A DNA stretch of 64,000 bases from Legionella maioricensis (GCF_023618015.1 NZ_JAJKBJ010000001.1:434001-498000), one strand, 5' to 3'. Positions 46,425 to 57,249 are shown, counted from the first letter of the stretch. The notes: a model not told the origin generated them from the letters alone. A program made the numbers and translations.

Positions 46425-47401
46425 TAAGGTTTCTCCTCGTTACCTGAATGAGGTTTTTTGCTACCGCTACTTAATGACAAGGTATACAGTTCTCGATTGC
46501 CTTGAATGACCACCGTATCACCAGGAACAAGGCCGTCTTTAATTTCCGTGTACGTATCGTCACTGGCACCAACGCTCACATTCACCCGCTCATAGTTATT
46601 GCCTGTGCGTACAAAGACAAACGAGACATTATCCACATTAAGAATCGCGTTACTTGGTACAGTCAGTGCCGCATTGGCATAGCGTAAAACAAGATTAGCC
46701 CGCACAAACATACCTGGCTTTAATACGTTGTCTTGATTATCCAAGCGGATTTGGACATTAACGGTACGCGTTAAAGCATCCAAATTGGGCTCAATGAGTG
46801 TCACTTTGCCTGGAAAAATCTGCTTGGGATAACTTAATGCATGAACATTAACCTTCTGCCCTACTTTAACGCGGCTTAAGTCTTCTTCATATACTTGCGC
46901 CACAACAAGCAACTGGTTCCGATTACTGACATGAAACAAAACGGTATTAGGCTCCACTGCCTGTCCCAAATTAACATTACGTGCATCAATAACCCCATCA
47001 ATCGGGGATTTCACCGCCACACTAGGCGGTGGATTGCCAATTAAACGCGATTGCACCGTAGCCAAAGCCTGGTCTTTGACTACTTTATCGCCTAAATTGG
47101 CATTAATGGCCGTCACAGCACCACTGATTCGTACACTGACATCGGCTTGAGCATCGGGCAACAACTGAATTTGGCCATTAAGAGTCAGCAATTCTGCCAT
47201 AGGACGAGGGGTCGCATCAGCCACCTCAATACCCAACATTTGAGTTTGCTCCTTGGTCAATTGTACAGGTCCCGCTTTTCCCCCCTCATTGACCTCAATT
47301 TCATCCCCATGTGCACTTACTGAAGGTGCATTTAAGAAGAGGCACAAAACAATTGCTGCACTCAGTCCTGTTTTAATCTTTTGTTGCCAAGTCATAACCA
47401 T
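46424..47401 (-). CDS. helB: Periplasmic adaptor HelB
   Basis: About 325 residues with an N-terminal signal or anchor (LSAAIVLCLFLNAPSVSA). The lipoyl-like hairpin core SPIDGVIDARNVNLGQAVEP and the barrel segments are those of RND adaptors. The ATG at 47401 has GAGGA six bases upstream and is preferred over the one two codons earlier. Overlaps the end of helC by 29 bases and touches helA. It connects HelA and HelC. Confidence 0.92.
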   Translation of the reverse strand: MVMTWQQKIKTGLSAAIVLCLFLNAPSVSAHGDEIEVNEGGKAGPVQLTKEQTQMLGIEVADATPRPMAELLTLNGQIQLLPDAQADVSVRISGAVTAINANLGDKVVKDQALATVQSRLIGNPPPSVAVKSPIDGVIDARNVNLGQAVEPNTVLFHVSNRNQLLVVAQVYEEDLSRVKVGQKVNVHALSYPKQIFPGKVTLIEPNLDALTRTVNVQIRLDNQDNVLKPGMFVRANLVLRYANAALTVPSNAILNVDNVSFVFVRTGNNYERVNVSVGASDDTYTEIKDGLVPGDTVVIQGNRELYTLSLSSGSKKPHSGNEEKP

Positions 47402-48779
47402 TGTCATTCCTCTGGTAGGCTAAATACGAACACAGTCCCTTGGGTTGATCTGTACCCATTGCAGTACATAATGCAACATACACCTGAAAATATTTCTCTA
47501 ACGTATTTAAATAAGCATTCTGTAAATCATTTTGTTGGCGCTGAATTTGCAATACATTTAACAGTGAAATTTGACCATTCTGATAGGCATCTTGTGCCAA
47601 TTTTATATTCTCAATACTTAAACGAAGGGAGGTGTTTTTGGCCTGCACAAGACTGGCGTGCAAGGCTTTAAGCTGCGCGTAATTGCTGGCTACTTCCGTT
47701 TCAATCGCAAGATTTAAAGCGCGTAGCGCCATGAGGGCTTGGGTTCCTGTGGCGGCTGCCTCAAGGATTCGCCCCTGATTGGTATTTAACAAAGGCAGGG
47801 GAATGGAAAGAGTGACCCCTAAAGTGCGATCGGCTGACTGTGGCGGTCCATTTTCTACAACAATCTTATCTTGTTGAACGCCAAGACCCAAAGTCCAATC
47901 TGCAAAGCGCTGGGCTTTCGCAAGACGCCTGTCGGCATTGGCTCTACCCACCGCCAACCAAAGACTTTGTCGGTCAGGGCGATGCTGTAAAGCAAAGGAC
48001 TGCAACGTTTGAAGTTTAAGGAGTTTGAGGTGGATTGGTGTCTCTAATTGGATCCTCAACGGTTGATTGGCTTTCCGACCGAGTAATTGATTCAAGGTAG
48101 CATATTGACTGATGCGAAGGCTGTGCAAAAGATGCTTGTCTTGCTCAATGCGCTGGTATTCAATACGCGCCGAATTATCATCGAGCTTGGAAATTTCAGC
48201 AGCATGATAACGATCATGAATCACATTCACCAGCTCCCGATTAATACGCAGTAAATAATTGGCTTGTTGCAAGCGCTTCTCAGTAACCACAAGTGCATAA
48301 AAGGCAATAGCTACTTTAGCGCTTAACTGACGTTCCGCTTCTCGAATTTCAGCCCTGGCGCGTTCTACATCAATACGGGCTACCGTTTTTTGTTTGGCAA
48401 TACGCCCAGAAATAGGAAACGCTTGGGTAAAGGCCGCGCTTCGAGAATATTCGCCTTCATTATTAAACAGTCTGTCGTCGTTATTCGACACATTAAAATT
48501 GGGGTTTGACCAAAGCCCTGCTTGCACTAATCGACCCGCGGCAATAGAGACATTGAAACGCGCTGCCCTTAAATCTTTGTTATGGTCTATAGCCAGTTGG
48601 GTTAATTCCTTAAGGCTTACAGCAGGCTGAGCGCTCACAACAAAAGAGCAAAACACAAGTATTAAAATGAGTAAACAACGCTCATTCACCCTGATTAAAT
48701 GCTTCGCTTGCCCTAAAAAAATTCTTTTTAGGGGTAAGGAACAGGCCGGTATGCGTTGATAACCCCAAGAATAGTTCAT
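47373..48779 (-). CDS. helC: Outer-membrane efflux channel HelC
   Basis: About 468 residues from the ATG at 48779, which overlaps the copA stop in an ATGA junction; a signal peptide ([18 protein letters not shown]) then starts only about 40 residues in, so a later start (a GTG near residue 31) is possible. Two OEP repeats are seen ([20 protein letters not shown] at the start). Forms the outer-membrane duct for HelAB. Confidence 0.9.
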   Translation of the reverse strand: MNYSWGYQRIPACSLPLKRIFLGQAKHLIRVNERCLLILILVFCSFVVSAQPAVSLKELTQLAIDHNKDLRAARFNVSIAAGRLVQAGLWSNPNFNVSNNDDRLFNNEGEYSRSAAFTQAFPISGRIAKQKTVARIDVERARAEIREAERQLSAKVAIAFYALVVTEKRLQQANYLLRINRELVNVIHDRYHAAEISKLDDNSARIEYQRIEQDKHLLHSLRISQYATLNQLLGRKANQPLRIQLETPIHLKLLKLQTLQSFALQHRPDRQSLWLAVGRANADRRLAKAQRFADWTLGLGVQQDKIVVENGPPQSADRTLGVTLSIPLPLLNTNQGRILEAAATGTQALMALRALNLAIETEVASNYAQLKALHASLVQAKNTSLRLSIENIKLAQDAYQNGQISLLNVLQIQRQQNDLQNAYLNTLEKYFQVYVALCTAMGTDQPKGLCSYLAYQRNDNGYDLATKD

Positions 48780-50989
48780 ACGTGTAACCACCGTAGGCGA
48801 AGCGCATTCCCAATGACGGATACCGAGCTCAATGACATGGCAGCAGCAGCAATAATTGGGCTTAAAAGCATCCCAGTCATAGGATATAAGACCCCTGCAG
48901 CAATGGGCACACCTAGTGCATTGTAAATAAATGCAAAAAACAGATTTTGGCGGATATTGCGCATCGTCGCTTGCGATAAACGCCTGGCCTTTAAAATGCC
49001 ATTTAAATCACCACGCAATAAGGTAACCCCTGCACTTTCTATCGCCACATCCGTGCCCGTTCCCATGGCAATACCAATGTCGGCTTTGGCAAGTGCTGGC
49101 GCATCATTGACCCCGTCTCCTGCCATAGCAACAATACGACCTTTAGCCTTCAATTCACCCACAATACGACTTTTATCTTCAGGCATGACTTCAGCCATCA
49201 CGTGCTTTATGCCCAATTTAGCGGCAACTGCTTCACCGGTTTTTTTACTGTCCCCAGTCAGCATAAAAATTTCAATTCCATCCTCCTGAAGTTCACGAAT
49301 GGCATCGGGTGTTGTGGCTTTAATCGGGTCTTCGACAGCCAAAATCGCAGCCGCTTTACCGTCCACCGCCATGAACATCACCGTAGCCCCTTCGGCCCGT
49401 AGTTTATCGGCTTTTGCCACTAACAGATTACTGTGAACACCAAGCTCTTGCATCAACTTGGTATTACCGATGCCAATGGAACGTCCCTCGATTATTCCTG
49501 TCACCCCTTTGCCCGTCGGCGCATTAAACTCTGAAACATGAGATAAAGTCAGCTTTTTCTCTTTTGCTGCAGCCACAATGGCATTGGCCAGCGGATGCTC
49601 ACTGTTGCTTTCTAATGCCGCAGCCCAAGCCAATGCCTCATCTTCTTCAAACTCATCGGCCGTGATAATTTGTGTCAGCTTTGGATGTCCTTCAGTTAAT
49701 GTACCCGTTTTATCAACCACTAAAGTATTAACTTTCTCCATGTGCTCCAGCGCTTCTGCATTTTTTATCAGTACTCCATTTCTCGCACCAAGTCCAACTC
49801 CGACCATAATCGACATCGGTGTGGCAAGGCCTAAGGCACAAGGACAGGCAATAATAAGCACCGAAACTGCCGCAATGAGACCGTAGCTGAATGCGGGTTG
49901 CGGGCCATAGAGTACCCAGACACTAAAGGACGCCACTGCAATCAAAATAACAATAGGCACAAACCAGGAAGACACGGTATCTGCCAAACGCTGGATTGGG
50001 GCACGACTTCGTTGTGCCTCACTCACCATCTGTACAATGCGTGCCAGCATCGTGTCACTGCCAATATGCAAGGCTTTCATGACAAAACTACCGGTCTGAT
50101 TTATAGTCGCACCAATGACTTTGCTACCCACATCCTTAGCTACAGGCATAGGTTCACCAGTAACCATCGATTCATCTACATGACTATGACCTTCGTGTAC
50201 TTCACCATCAACAGGTATTTTCTCACCAGGCCGTACGCGCAGCAAATCCCCTTCATGGACTGCATCAAGTGATACTTCCTCTTCGCTGCCGTCTTCCCTC
50301 AAACGATGTGCACTCTCAGGGGCTAGTTTCAGTAAGGCACGAATTGCACTACCCGTTTGTTCGCGCGCTTTGAGCTCCAACACTTGTCCTAACAAAACCA
50401 AAGTAGTAATCACTGCGGCTGCTTCAAAGTAAACGGCCACCACGCCTTCTTTACGAAAGACTGCTGGGAATAGTTGTGGGAATAAGGTGGCCACTAAGCT
50501 GTAAACCCAAGCTACACCGATACCCATGGCAATCAAGGTAAACATGTTCAGACGCGTCTTTAGCGATTGAAATGCCCTCTCAAAGAAAGGCCAACCTCCC
50601 CACAAAACAACAGGAGTTGCCAGCACCATCTGCATCCACGTGGATTGGCTTGTAGAGAGGTGAGATATTCTTCCATGCCCACTCATTTCTAGAATAAAAA
50701 CGGGCAGTGTCAAAATGAGGGAGACCCAAAAACGACGGCGCATATCTCGATATTCAGGACTAACCTCCTCCATGATTGTCGCAGTAACTGGCTCTAGGGT
50801 CATGCCGCAAATTGGGCAGTTTCCCGGATGAGATTGACGAATCTCTGGGTGCATAGGACATGTGTACATCACCGCTTCACCTTCTTTGGAAGCAGCAGGC
50901 TTTCCTTGATGCGTGTCTTGCTTGGAATGACACCCCGTATGCTTCTTTGCGCCTTCAGTGGGTTTTGCATTATCCTGTTCGTGTGGCAT
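48776..50989 (-). CDS. copA: Copper-exporting P1B-type ATPase CopA
   Basis: 737 residues. N-terminal Cys/His-rich heavy-metal domain (YTCPMHPEI...PGNCPICGM, around residues 41-66) instead of a GMxCxxC domain. Then eight helices with the CPC ion site ([12 protein letters not shown]), phosphorylation motif [11 protein letters not shown] motif (SEHPLANA) and [14 protein letters not shown]. Exports Cu(I) from cytosol to periplasm. It follows csoR by seven bases and overlaps helC, so csoR-copA-helCBA-(150 aa)-oxidase is one transcription unit. Confidence 0.96.
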   Translation of the reverse strand: MPHEQDNAKPTEGAKKHTGCHSKQDTHQGKPAASKEGEAVMYTCPMHPEIRQSHPGNCPICGMTLEPVTATIMEEVSPEYRDMRRRFWVSLILTLPVFILEMSGHGRISHLSTSQSTWMQMVLATPVVLWGGWPFFERAFQSLKTRLNMFTLIAMGIGVAWVYSLVATLFPQLFPAVFRKEGVVAVYFEAAAVITTLVLLGQVLELKAREQTGSAIRALLKLAPESAHRLREDGSEEEVSLDAVHEGDLLRVRPGEKIPVDGEVHEGHSHVDESMVTGEPMPVAKDVGSKVIGATINQTGSFVMKALHIGSDTMLARIVQMVSEAQRSRAPIQRLADTVSSWFVPIVILIAVASFSVWVLYGPQPAFSYGLIAAVSVLIIACPCALGLATPMSIMVGVGLGARNGVLIKNAEALEHMEKVNTLVVDKTGTLTEGHPKLTQIITADEFEEDEALAWAAALESNSEHPLANAIVAAAKEKKLTLSHVSEFNAPTGKGVTGIIEGRSIGIGNTKLMQELGVHSNLLVAKADKLRAEGATVMFMAVDGKAAAILAVEDPIKATTPDAIRELQEDGIEIFMLTGDSKKTGEAVAAKLGIKHVMAEVMPEDKSRIVGELKAKGRIVAMAGDGVNDAPALAKADIGIAMGTGTDVAIESAGVTLLRGDLNGILKARRLSQATMRNIRQNLFFAFIYNALGVPIAAGVLYPMTGMLLSPIIAAAAMSLSSVSVIGNALRLRWLHV

Positions 50990-50996
50990 AGTTCAC

Positions 50997-51272
50997 CTAT
51001 TCGTATTTTTTGAGTAGTTCCATGATTTCGTGGATGCGTTCCACCTTGCGTGCTTCATCCTGACTGCAAAAACCATCGGCAATGCACCCCATGATATGGG
51101 TTTTGAGTACACTAAGCTCTATGGATTTAATGGCATTACGAACAGCACGTAACTGAGACAGAATATCAACGCAATACTGTTCTTTTTCAATCATGCGCTT
51201 AATCCCTTGCAGCTGGCCCACAGCACGGTTGATGCGAGAACGCTCTTTGGTATGTGAGGAATGGTCTGGCAT
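50997..51272 (-). CDS. csoR: Copper-sensing repressor CsoR
   Basis: 91 residues, four-helix CsoR/RcnR family. The copper ligands expected for CsoR are present: Cys in KEQYCVDIL, His and Cys in KTHIMGCIADG (C-H-C pattern, not the H-C-H-H of RcnR). It lets go of DNA when Cu(I) binds. First gene of the copper operon, so it should regulate itself. An operator-like palindrome lies at 51424-51439 in the upstream region. Confidence 0.93.
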   Translation of the reverse strand: MPDHSSHTKERSRINRAVGQLQGIKRMIEKEQYCVDILSQLRAVRNAIKSIELSVLKTHIMGCIADGFCSQDEARKVERIHEIMELLKKYE

Positions 51273-51389
51273 AGCTTAATATCCTTTAATAATTCCCACC
51301 GAAACATTCGCTAAACAGGAGTATCCAAGCATGAATCATATGGCCGATTGAGTGAATGGATGCACTATTAAGAATTCTAAATAGTTCCC

Positions 51390-51420
51390 ATTATGTATCG
51401 CTTCACCCAATCTCTGTCAA
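51390..51420 (-). promoter_or_regulatory. Candidate promoter of the csoR-copA operon
   Basis: Perfect -35 box TTGACA on the minus strand (51415-51420) and a -10-like TACATA or CATAAT 17 to 19 bases on (51390-51397). It would start the csoR transcript about 110 bases before its ATG. The CsoR-type palindrome lies three bases upstream of the -35 box. Confidence 0.6.
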
Positions 51421-51442
51421 GTCATACCCTGGGGGGTATAAT
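51414..51442 (+). promoter_or_regulatory. Candidate + strand promoter with CsoR-type operator in the spacer
   Basis: CTGTCA (51414-51419), 17 bases, then a perfect TATAAT (51437-51442). The operator palindrome ATACCC-TGGG-GGGTAT (51424-51439), of the A/T-ACCCCC type known for CsoR-family repressors, sits between the boxes. It faces the metallo-hydrolase / AMP-phosphorylase genes at 51522. Confidence 0.6.
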
Positions 51443-51521
51443 GAATAACCCTTTGTTTCGATAATAGTTTATCCAGCATGCGCTTGTAACTTGCACTATA
51501 CTCAATAAAAAAGGACTCATC

Positions 51522-52883
51522 ATGATGAAATTAACGTTCCTAGGCGCCACAGAAACCGTAACGGGCTCTAAGTACTTAGTTGAGGCAGACCATAATAAAA
51601 TCTTAGTGGATTCTGGGTTATTTCAAGGGTATAAGGAGCTTCGCCTTCGCAATTGGGCGCCACTACCTATTAACCCCTCATCCATTAATGCAGTACTTCT
51701 TACTCATGCACACATCGATCACTCCGGTTATTTACCCTTATTAGTAAAAAATGGCTTCTCTGGTCCTATTTACTGCACACCCGGTACCAAAGATTTATGT
51801 GCCATCCTTTTACCCGATAGTGGTCATTTGCAAGAAGAAGAGGCCAAAAATGCCAACAAGTACGGCTATTCCAAACATCATCCGGCCCTACCTCTTTATA
51901 CAATCCAGGATGCAGAAACGGCGTTAAAACAATTCCGAACCAAACTCTACAATACCTTTTTTGATCCTTTTAAAGACATGGAGGTTCAATTCATCCGTGC
52001 GGGTCATATTATTGGCTCATCCTTTGTTCGCATGAAGAACCATAATACGTCCCTTTTATTTACTGGCGACATGGGAAGGCCTCATGATTGTGTCATGCAA
52101 GCGCCAAGCCTCATTGAAGACATTGATTATCTGGTGATTGAATCAACCTATGGGAATCGCCTCCACGACAAGACTCCTCCTACAGAGCTTTTAAAAAACA
52201 TCATTAATAAAACCGTGCGACGAGGGGGTTCCATCATTATTCCAGCCTTTGCCGTGGCGCGCGCCCAAAGCATACTCCATTACATCGCACTATTAAAACA
52301 AGAGCAATCCATCCCGGATATTCCTGTATATCTCGATAGCCCCATGGCCATCAATGCAACCCATATTCTGTGTCACCATCAAGAAGACCACCGTCTGTCG
52401 GAACAGGAATGTAAAAACCTGTGTAACACGGCAACCTACATCAGGACCCCTGAGGAATCCAAACAACTCGATAGCAATCAATTTCCCAAAATCATCATTT
52501 CGGCCAGCGGCATGGCAACAGGAGGTCGTATTTTATTTCATTTAAAAGCCTATGCCCCTCACCATGAGAACACCATCCTTTTTGCCGGCTACCAAGCAGG
52601 TGGAACGCGTGGTGCCCGTATGATTCAAGGTGAGACGGAAATTAAAATACACGGGCAGATGGTTCCTGTTAAAGCACAGGTTGAATCCTTAAGTAACCTC
52701 TCGGCCCATGCAGATTATGAAGAGCTCCTGCACTGGTTAAGCCATTTTCGTAAACCGCCTAAAAAAGTTTTTATTACCCATGGCGAACCCCAAGCGGCAA
52801 CTTCATTAAAGGCGAAAATAGAACAGCAATTTGGCTGGACCTGTGTGGTTCCTCACTACCAACAAACCGAGACGCTCACGTGA
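51522..52883 (+). CDS. beta-CASP metallo-beta-lactamase-fold hydrolase (RNase/exonuclease type)
   Basis: 453 residues. Metal motif HAHIDHSGY near residue 65, further ligands in AGHIIGSS, FTGDMGRPH, and the beta-CASP region ending SASGMATGGRILFHL, with C-terminal RMMBL part (LSNLSAHADYEELL and FITHGEP). The beta-CASP branch is mostly RNA-processing nucleases. In this setting (next to AMP phosphorylase) it could supply nucleotides from RNA. Ribosome site AAGGA. Overlaps the next gene by four bases. Confidence 0.9.
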   Translation: MMKLTFLGATETVTGSKYLVEADHNKILVDSGLFQGYKELRLRNWAPLPINPSSINAVLLTHAHIDHSGYLPLLVKNGFSGPIYCTPGTKDLCAILLPDSGHLQEEEAKNANKYGYSKHHPALPLYTIQDAETALKQFRTKLYNTFFDPFKDMEVQFIRAGHIIGSSFVRMKNHNTSLLFTGDMGRPHDCVMQAPSLIEDIDYLVIESTYGNRLHDKTPPTELLKNIINKTVRRGGSIIIPAFAVARAQSILHYIALLKQEQSIPDIPVYLDSPMAINATHILCHHQEDHRLSEQECKNLCNTATYIRTPEESKQLDSNQFPKIIISASGMATGGRILFHLKAYAPHHENTILFAGYQAGGTRGARMIQGETEIKIHGQMVPVKAQVESLSNLSAHADYEELLHWLSHFRKPPKKVFITHGEPQAATSLKAKIEQQFGWTCVVPHYQQTETLT

Positions 52884-54397
52884 ACACCACTCATGCAGCA
52901 TTAACACTCACCCATATAGGGATTAACTCGTCAAAAATGGCGATTATTTACATGCGCGAAGACTGTCACATCTGTCGCTCAGAAGGGTTTGTGGCCGAGG
53001 CCCGCGTAGAAGTCACACTCAATAACCAAACCATCATCGCCACCATCAATACCACTGAGGTGACATCCAATTTACTCAAACCCGGCGAAGCAAGCCTCTC
53101 GAGCTATGCTTGGGATTTGCTCTCAGCAAAGATAGGCGATAAAATTTCTATTGCCCACCCAAAGCCACTTGACTCATTAAGCTCTATTCGCTCCAAACTT
53201 TATGGGAATGAATTAAAAACAGAAGAAATTAACCACATTGTGGCTGATGTCGTGACAGGACAACTCTCCGATGTTCAGATTGCTATGTTTCTTGCAGGAA
53301 GTGCGGGAAGTCGATTGAACACCAATGAAATCCTTGATTTAACGAATGCCATGGTGCAAACCGGAAAGAAATTGCACTGGCCCTCACCGTTTATTGTGGA
53401 TAAGCACTGTGTTGGTGGCTTACCCGGCAATCGCACTACCTTAATTGTAGTTCCTATAGTTGCAGCCTTTGGACTCATGATGCCTAAAACCTCCTCCAGA
53501 GCCATAACCTCACCCGCAGGAACAGCCGACACCATGGAGGTTTTTGCGCCCGTTAATTTAGACATCAAAACCATGCAAAAAGTAGTGGAGCAAGAACATG
53601 GGTGCATTGCTTGGGGTGGTGCCGTTGCTTTAAGCCCTGCGGATGATTTACTCATTCGCATTGAACGTTCCATCGATTTAGACAGCGAAGGACAAATGGT
53701 GGCTTCCATTCTCTCTAAAAAAATTGCCGCAGGTTCAACCCACATTGTCATTGACATTCCCATTGGTCCTACTGCAAAAGTAAGGACGATGGAACAAGCA
53801 ACAGCGTTAAAAAATACCTTAGAGCGTATCGCCAAAGAATTTTCCATCCAACTCAATAGTGTTTTTACAGATGGAACCCAACCCGTTGGTCGTGGCATCG
53901 GGCCTGCTCTTGAAGCAAGGGATGTATTTTCTGTGCTTTCTTGTCACCCCTCAGCACCTCAAGATTTACGAGACCGTGCCTTAACCCTGGCAGGACACCT
54001 ACTCGAATTTTCTCCCGAAGTTGTATCCGGTACGGGCAAACAACTGGCAGAATCCCTATTGAATAGCGGAAAAGCATTAACAAAATTCGAAGCAATTTGC
54101 CAAGCCCAAGGTGGATTTTTTAATATTCCTTCTGCACCGTACACCCAAACCATTGAATCCACACAAACAGGCAAGGTTATGAGCATTGATAATCGCTTAA
54201 TTGCCCGTCTTGCAAAACTAGCCGGGGCACCCAAATCAAAAGCAGCGGGAGTTGAACTCTTAGCGCCTTTAAACACGGAGGTAGAAAAAGGCCAACCCTT
54301 ACTCATTGTTCATGCAGAAACTCAAGGTGAGCTTGATTATGCCTTGGCGTTTCATCAACAAGGGCATCCTGTTATCCATATTGAGGAATCCACATGA
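52880..54397 (+). CDS. AMP phosphorylase (archaeal DeoA type)
   Basis: 505 residues, the length of archaeal AMP phosphorylases. N-terminal AMPpase domain (residues about 1-80), then the phosphorylase fold: HCVGGLPGNRTTLIVVPIVA, SPAGTADTMEVFAP, VGRGIGPALEARDV and SGTGKQLAESLLNSG. Known activity: AMP + phosphate to adenine + ribose-1,5-bisphosphate. GTG start overlapping the upstream stop. No R15P isomerase or RuBisCO is visible, so the next step in this bacterium is unclear. Confidence 0.9.
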   Translation: MNTTHAALTLTHIGINSSKMAIIYMREDCHICRSEGFVAEARVEVTLNNQTIIATINTTEVTSNLLKPGEASLSSYAWDLLSAKIGDKISIAHPKPLDSLSSIRSKLYGNELKTEEINHIVADVVTGQLSDVQIAMFLAGSAGSRLNTNEILDLTNAMVQTGKKLHWPSPFIVDKHCVGGLPGNRTTLIVVPIVAAFGLMMPKTSSRAITSPAGTADTMEVFAPVNLDIKTMQKVVEQEHGCIAWGGAVALSPADDLLIRIERSIDLDSEGQMVASILSKKIAAGSTHIVIDIPIGPTAKVRTMEQATALKNTLERIAKEFSIQLNSVFTDGTQPVGRGIGPALEARDVFSVLSCHPSAPQDLRDRALTLAGHLLEFSPEVVSGTGKQLAESLLNSGKALTKFEAICQAQGGFFNIPSAPYTQTIESTQTGKVMSIDNRLIARLAKLAGAPKSKAAGVELLAPLNTEVEKGQPLLIVHAETQGELDYALAFHQQGHPVIHIEEST

Positions 54398-55290
54398 AGC
54401 CAACACCAATCCTCTTTTCCCTGTTTGACAGCGACCATTTTGCCAAGGCAATGCAGCAGCAACTGGGGTATGACATGGGCAATATCACACTGCACCAATT
54501 TCCCGACGATGAAACCGTGATTAACATCAAATCTTCAGTGAACGACAAAGACGTCATCATGATTGCTGATTTAACCCATCCCAATAGCAAAATACTGCCT
54601 CTTCTCTTCGCTGCTGAAACAGCCAAAGAATTAGGAGCAAAGAAAATAGGTCTCATCGCACCTTATCTTGTTTATATGCGCCAGGATAAACGCTTTCAAC
54701 CCGGAGACAGTATTACCTCTCATTATTTTGCAACATTGATTTCGAATTATTTTGATGGGCTGATGACCATTGACCCTCATCTTCATCGTTGGCATGCTTT
54801 AAATGATATTTATTCCATCCCAGCAATTGCACTGCATGCAACGAAGCCCATTGCAGCTTGGATTAAAGCTAATGTACCTGATGCATTGCTTATTGGACCC
54901 GATGCTGAAAGCGCGCAATGGGTTTCAGATATTGCTCAAAGAATTAAAGCACCCTTTTTAATTCTGGAAAAACAAAGAAAAGGCGATAATCTCGTTGAAA
55001 TATCCATTCCACAAATTGACTTATATCAAAACCATACACCCATCTTAGTCGATGATATTATTTCAACCGCAGCCACCCTGATTAAAACGGTCAATCATTT
55101 AAAAGCACTCCATATGAAGCCTCCTATTTGTATTGGAGTACATGCGCTGTTTGCAGGAAACGCCTATGAGGACTTACAAAAATCAGGAGTCAAGCAAATC
55201 ATCACCTGCAATACCATTGCGCATGCCTCGAATGCAATTGATGTAACGGATTTGATGATTGAAGCAATGGATGATTTATTTAAGACTTAA
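54394..55290 (+). CDS. Ribose-phosphate pyrophosphokinase (PRPP synthetase), archaeal-like
   Basis: 298 residues, shorter than the housekeeping enzyme (about 315). PRPP loop VDDIISTAATL, catalytic-loop region FLILEKQRKGDN, and PYLVYMRQDKRFQPGDSI are seen, a pattern near the archaeal (class III-like) enzymes. Overlaps the AMP phosphorylase by four bases, so the pair is co-made. It makes or uses PRPP; in this operon it may run with AMP cleavage products. Confidence 0.88.
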   Translation: MKPTPILFSLFDSDHFAKAMQQQLGYDMGNITLHQFPDDETVINIKSSVNDKDVIMIADLTHPNSKILPLLFAAETAKELGAKKIGLIAPYLVYMRQDKRFQPGDSITSHYFATLISNYFDGLMTIDPHLHRWHALNDIYSIPAIALHATKPIAAWIKANVPDALLIGPDAESAQWVSDIAQRIKAPFLILEKQRKGDNLVEISIPQIDLYQNHTPILVDDIISTAATLIKTVNHLKALHMKPPICIGVHALFAGNAYEDLQKSGVKQIITCNTIAHASNAIDVTDLMIEAMDDLFKT

Positions 55291-55299
55291 GGAGATAAG

Positions 55300-56257
55300 A
55301 TGGAGGACGCCATTGAATCCATAAAACAGTATATGCGAGCGGCCAATTACCTCTCTGCCGCGCAAATTTATTTAATGAACAATTGCTTACTGGAACAACC
55401 ACTTACCTTTGCAGACATCAAACCACGCTTATTGGGTCACTGGGGTACTTGCCCAGGCATTAATTTCATCTATGCTCATCTTAATTATCTTATTAAAAAA
55501 CACAAATCATCCATCCTTTTGTGCTTGGTCCAGGTCATGGTTATGCAGCACTACAAGCCAATCTTTTTATTGAGGGGACTCTAAAAAAATACTATCCAGA
55601 AGCAACACATACCGAACAAGGAATAGCTTACCTTATTAAAAATTTTTGCTGGCCTTATGGTTTTCCAAGCCATAGTAACCCTGGAACTCCTGGTGTTATT
55701 TTGGAAGGAGGTGAATTGGGTTATTCACTCGCTACAGCTTATGGTGCTGCACCTGATAATCCTAATCTTATTGTCGCTTGTATTATTGGCGACGGTGAAG
55801 CTGAAACAGGACCAACAGCCACAGCCTGGCATTTGAATAAATTCATTGATCCTGCGACTAATGGTGCCGTTCTTCCTATTCTTCACCTAAATGGATACAA
55901 AATCTCTGGCCCAACCCTTTTTGGCCGAATGAGCAATAAAGAATTGAAATCCCTCTTTTATGGCTACGGCTATCAGCCTTTTATTGTTGAAGGTCAGACT
56001 ATTCACCAATAAAATGATGGGCATGCTTGTACTGTTATCAAACCATTCGAATCATTCAAGAATCAGTTCGAAGGACAACCAAAAAACACTACCAAGACTT
56101 CCAATGATGATTTTAAATACCTTAAAAGGCTGGACATGAATTAAAACCCTTTATAATCAAGATTGAAGACGATTGTCTCTCTCATCAGGTAATCGTCACA
56201 CAAGCCAAGATGGATCGTTTAGAACTACTCCTTCTAGAGCAATGGCTTCGATTTTAA
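55300..56257 (+). pseudogene. Phosphoketolase (Xfp), decayed N-terminal half
   Basis: First frame (55300-55584) starts like a phosphoketolase: [23 protein letters not shown] and [19 protein letters not shown] missing T in the run at 55517-55521 breaks the frame; the next frame (about 55518-56012) gives [43 protein letters not shown] and [19 protein letters not shown]. After a stop, more fragments are readable: PMMILNTLKGWT (56101-56136, the PKGWT motif) and LSHQVIVTQ...LEQWLRF (to 56257, the SHQVPL region). The C-terminal half of the about 790-residue enzyme is absent. It would have made acetyl-phosphate for AckA and Pta. Confidence 0.92.
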
Positions 56258-56298
56258 TATCACTAATCAACTGGTTTGAGTCAATGTCGGTCTTTAAT

Positions 56299-57249
56299 TT
56301 ACACTGACCATATTGGGTCATCTCGCCAATTATTTATAAATCCCATTTCGACTCCTGGAAACTGCTCATTTCTTTCAAATAGCTCAAAGAGCTTTATTTT
56401 CCAATTAGATTCAGGTGCAATTTTTTCTAATAATTGATCTATGACAAAAGCGATTAATTGAAAACGATAGTTACCATCAATATGGGTTTTAATAGGAGCA
56501 TTCTTAGGAATTAGCGGAGGAATAACGAGCCATCTATTCCATAATCTTGAATGATGAGCACATAGGTTCCTTGTATAGGTTAAACTTTTTATCCAGGATT
56601 CAATTACAGTTGTATGCTGACCTAAAAAAGAAGCAATTTCATTACGCACATCTTTCGACTGGATATTATTAAACATCTTAGAACAGACACCAAAGGAGAG
56701 TGCCTCAACCATCATCCAAATTGGTGGAAAATATGGCTTATCATAATTTTTATGATAATGTTGAATAAATAGTTCCTGCTTATTGGTACTAATCGTTTTA
56801 ATTGTTTTTAGATAATCATCAAAAAAATCTCTTTCTTTATTTGCACCAGCTTTAGCCTTAAAGTGATTTCGCTCTACATACCAAAAAGGATTAAATCGGA
56901 TACTTGTCACATTGGTTAATGCCGCTCGAAATGCCACCTCTATTTTTTCAATTGCATCAGCAACAAGTAACCTTAACTCTCTGTCAAATTGATAAAGCTG
57001 CCAAACTTGTTCAAATGTGGCGTTTTCTTTAAATTGGCGAGGGCTATTTGCGTTGTGCGATTGCTTAAAAGGCAAAAGATAGGATGATAAGCGATAATAG
57101 CTTACTGTTTCTAATGCACGAACAGCATGTTTTTGATCCTCAATATGCAAACCCTGAGAAATTAAAAACTCTAGCTGTTGACTAACAGTAAGTGCAGGTT
57201 TCGTGTAACTCTTTTCAACCATAAAAAAATAACCCGTCGTGGTGCGCAT
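56299..57249 (-). CDS. Abi family protein (AbiD/F-like) with HEPN RNase motif
   Basis: 316 residues (an inner ATG at residue 10 is also possible). The Abi_2 pattern is seen in VSYYRLSSYLLPFK, FEQVWQLYQFDRELRLLVADAIEKIEVAFR and the C-terminal R-N-x4-H motif in TRNLCAHHSRLWNR, the RNase signature of HEPN domains. Such proteins abort phage infection, probably by RNA cleavage. Located at the end of the ICE, next to the att site, a usual place for defence genes. Confidence 0.88.
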   Translation of the reverse strand: MRTTTGYFFMVEKSYTKPALTVSQQLEFLISQGLHIEDQKHAVRALETVSYYRLSSYLLPFKQSHNANSPRQFKENATFEQVWQLYQFDRELRLLVADAIEKIEVAFRAALTNVTSIRFNPFWYVERNHFKAKAGANKERDFFDDYLKTIKTISTNKQELFIQHYHKNYDKPYFPPIWMMVEALSFGVCSKMFNNIQSKDVRNEIASFLGQHTTVIESWIKSLTYTRNLCAHHSRLWNRWLVIPPLIPKNAPIKTHIDGNYRFQLIAFVIDQLLEKIAPESNWKIKLFELFERNEQFPGVEMGFINNWRDDPIWSV

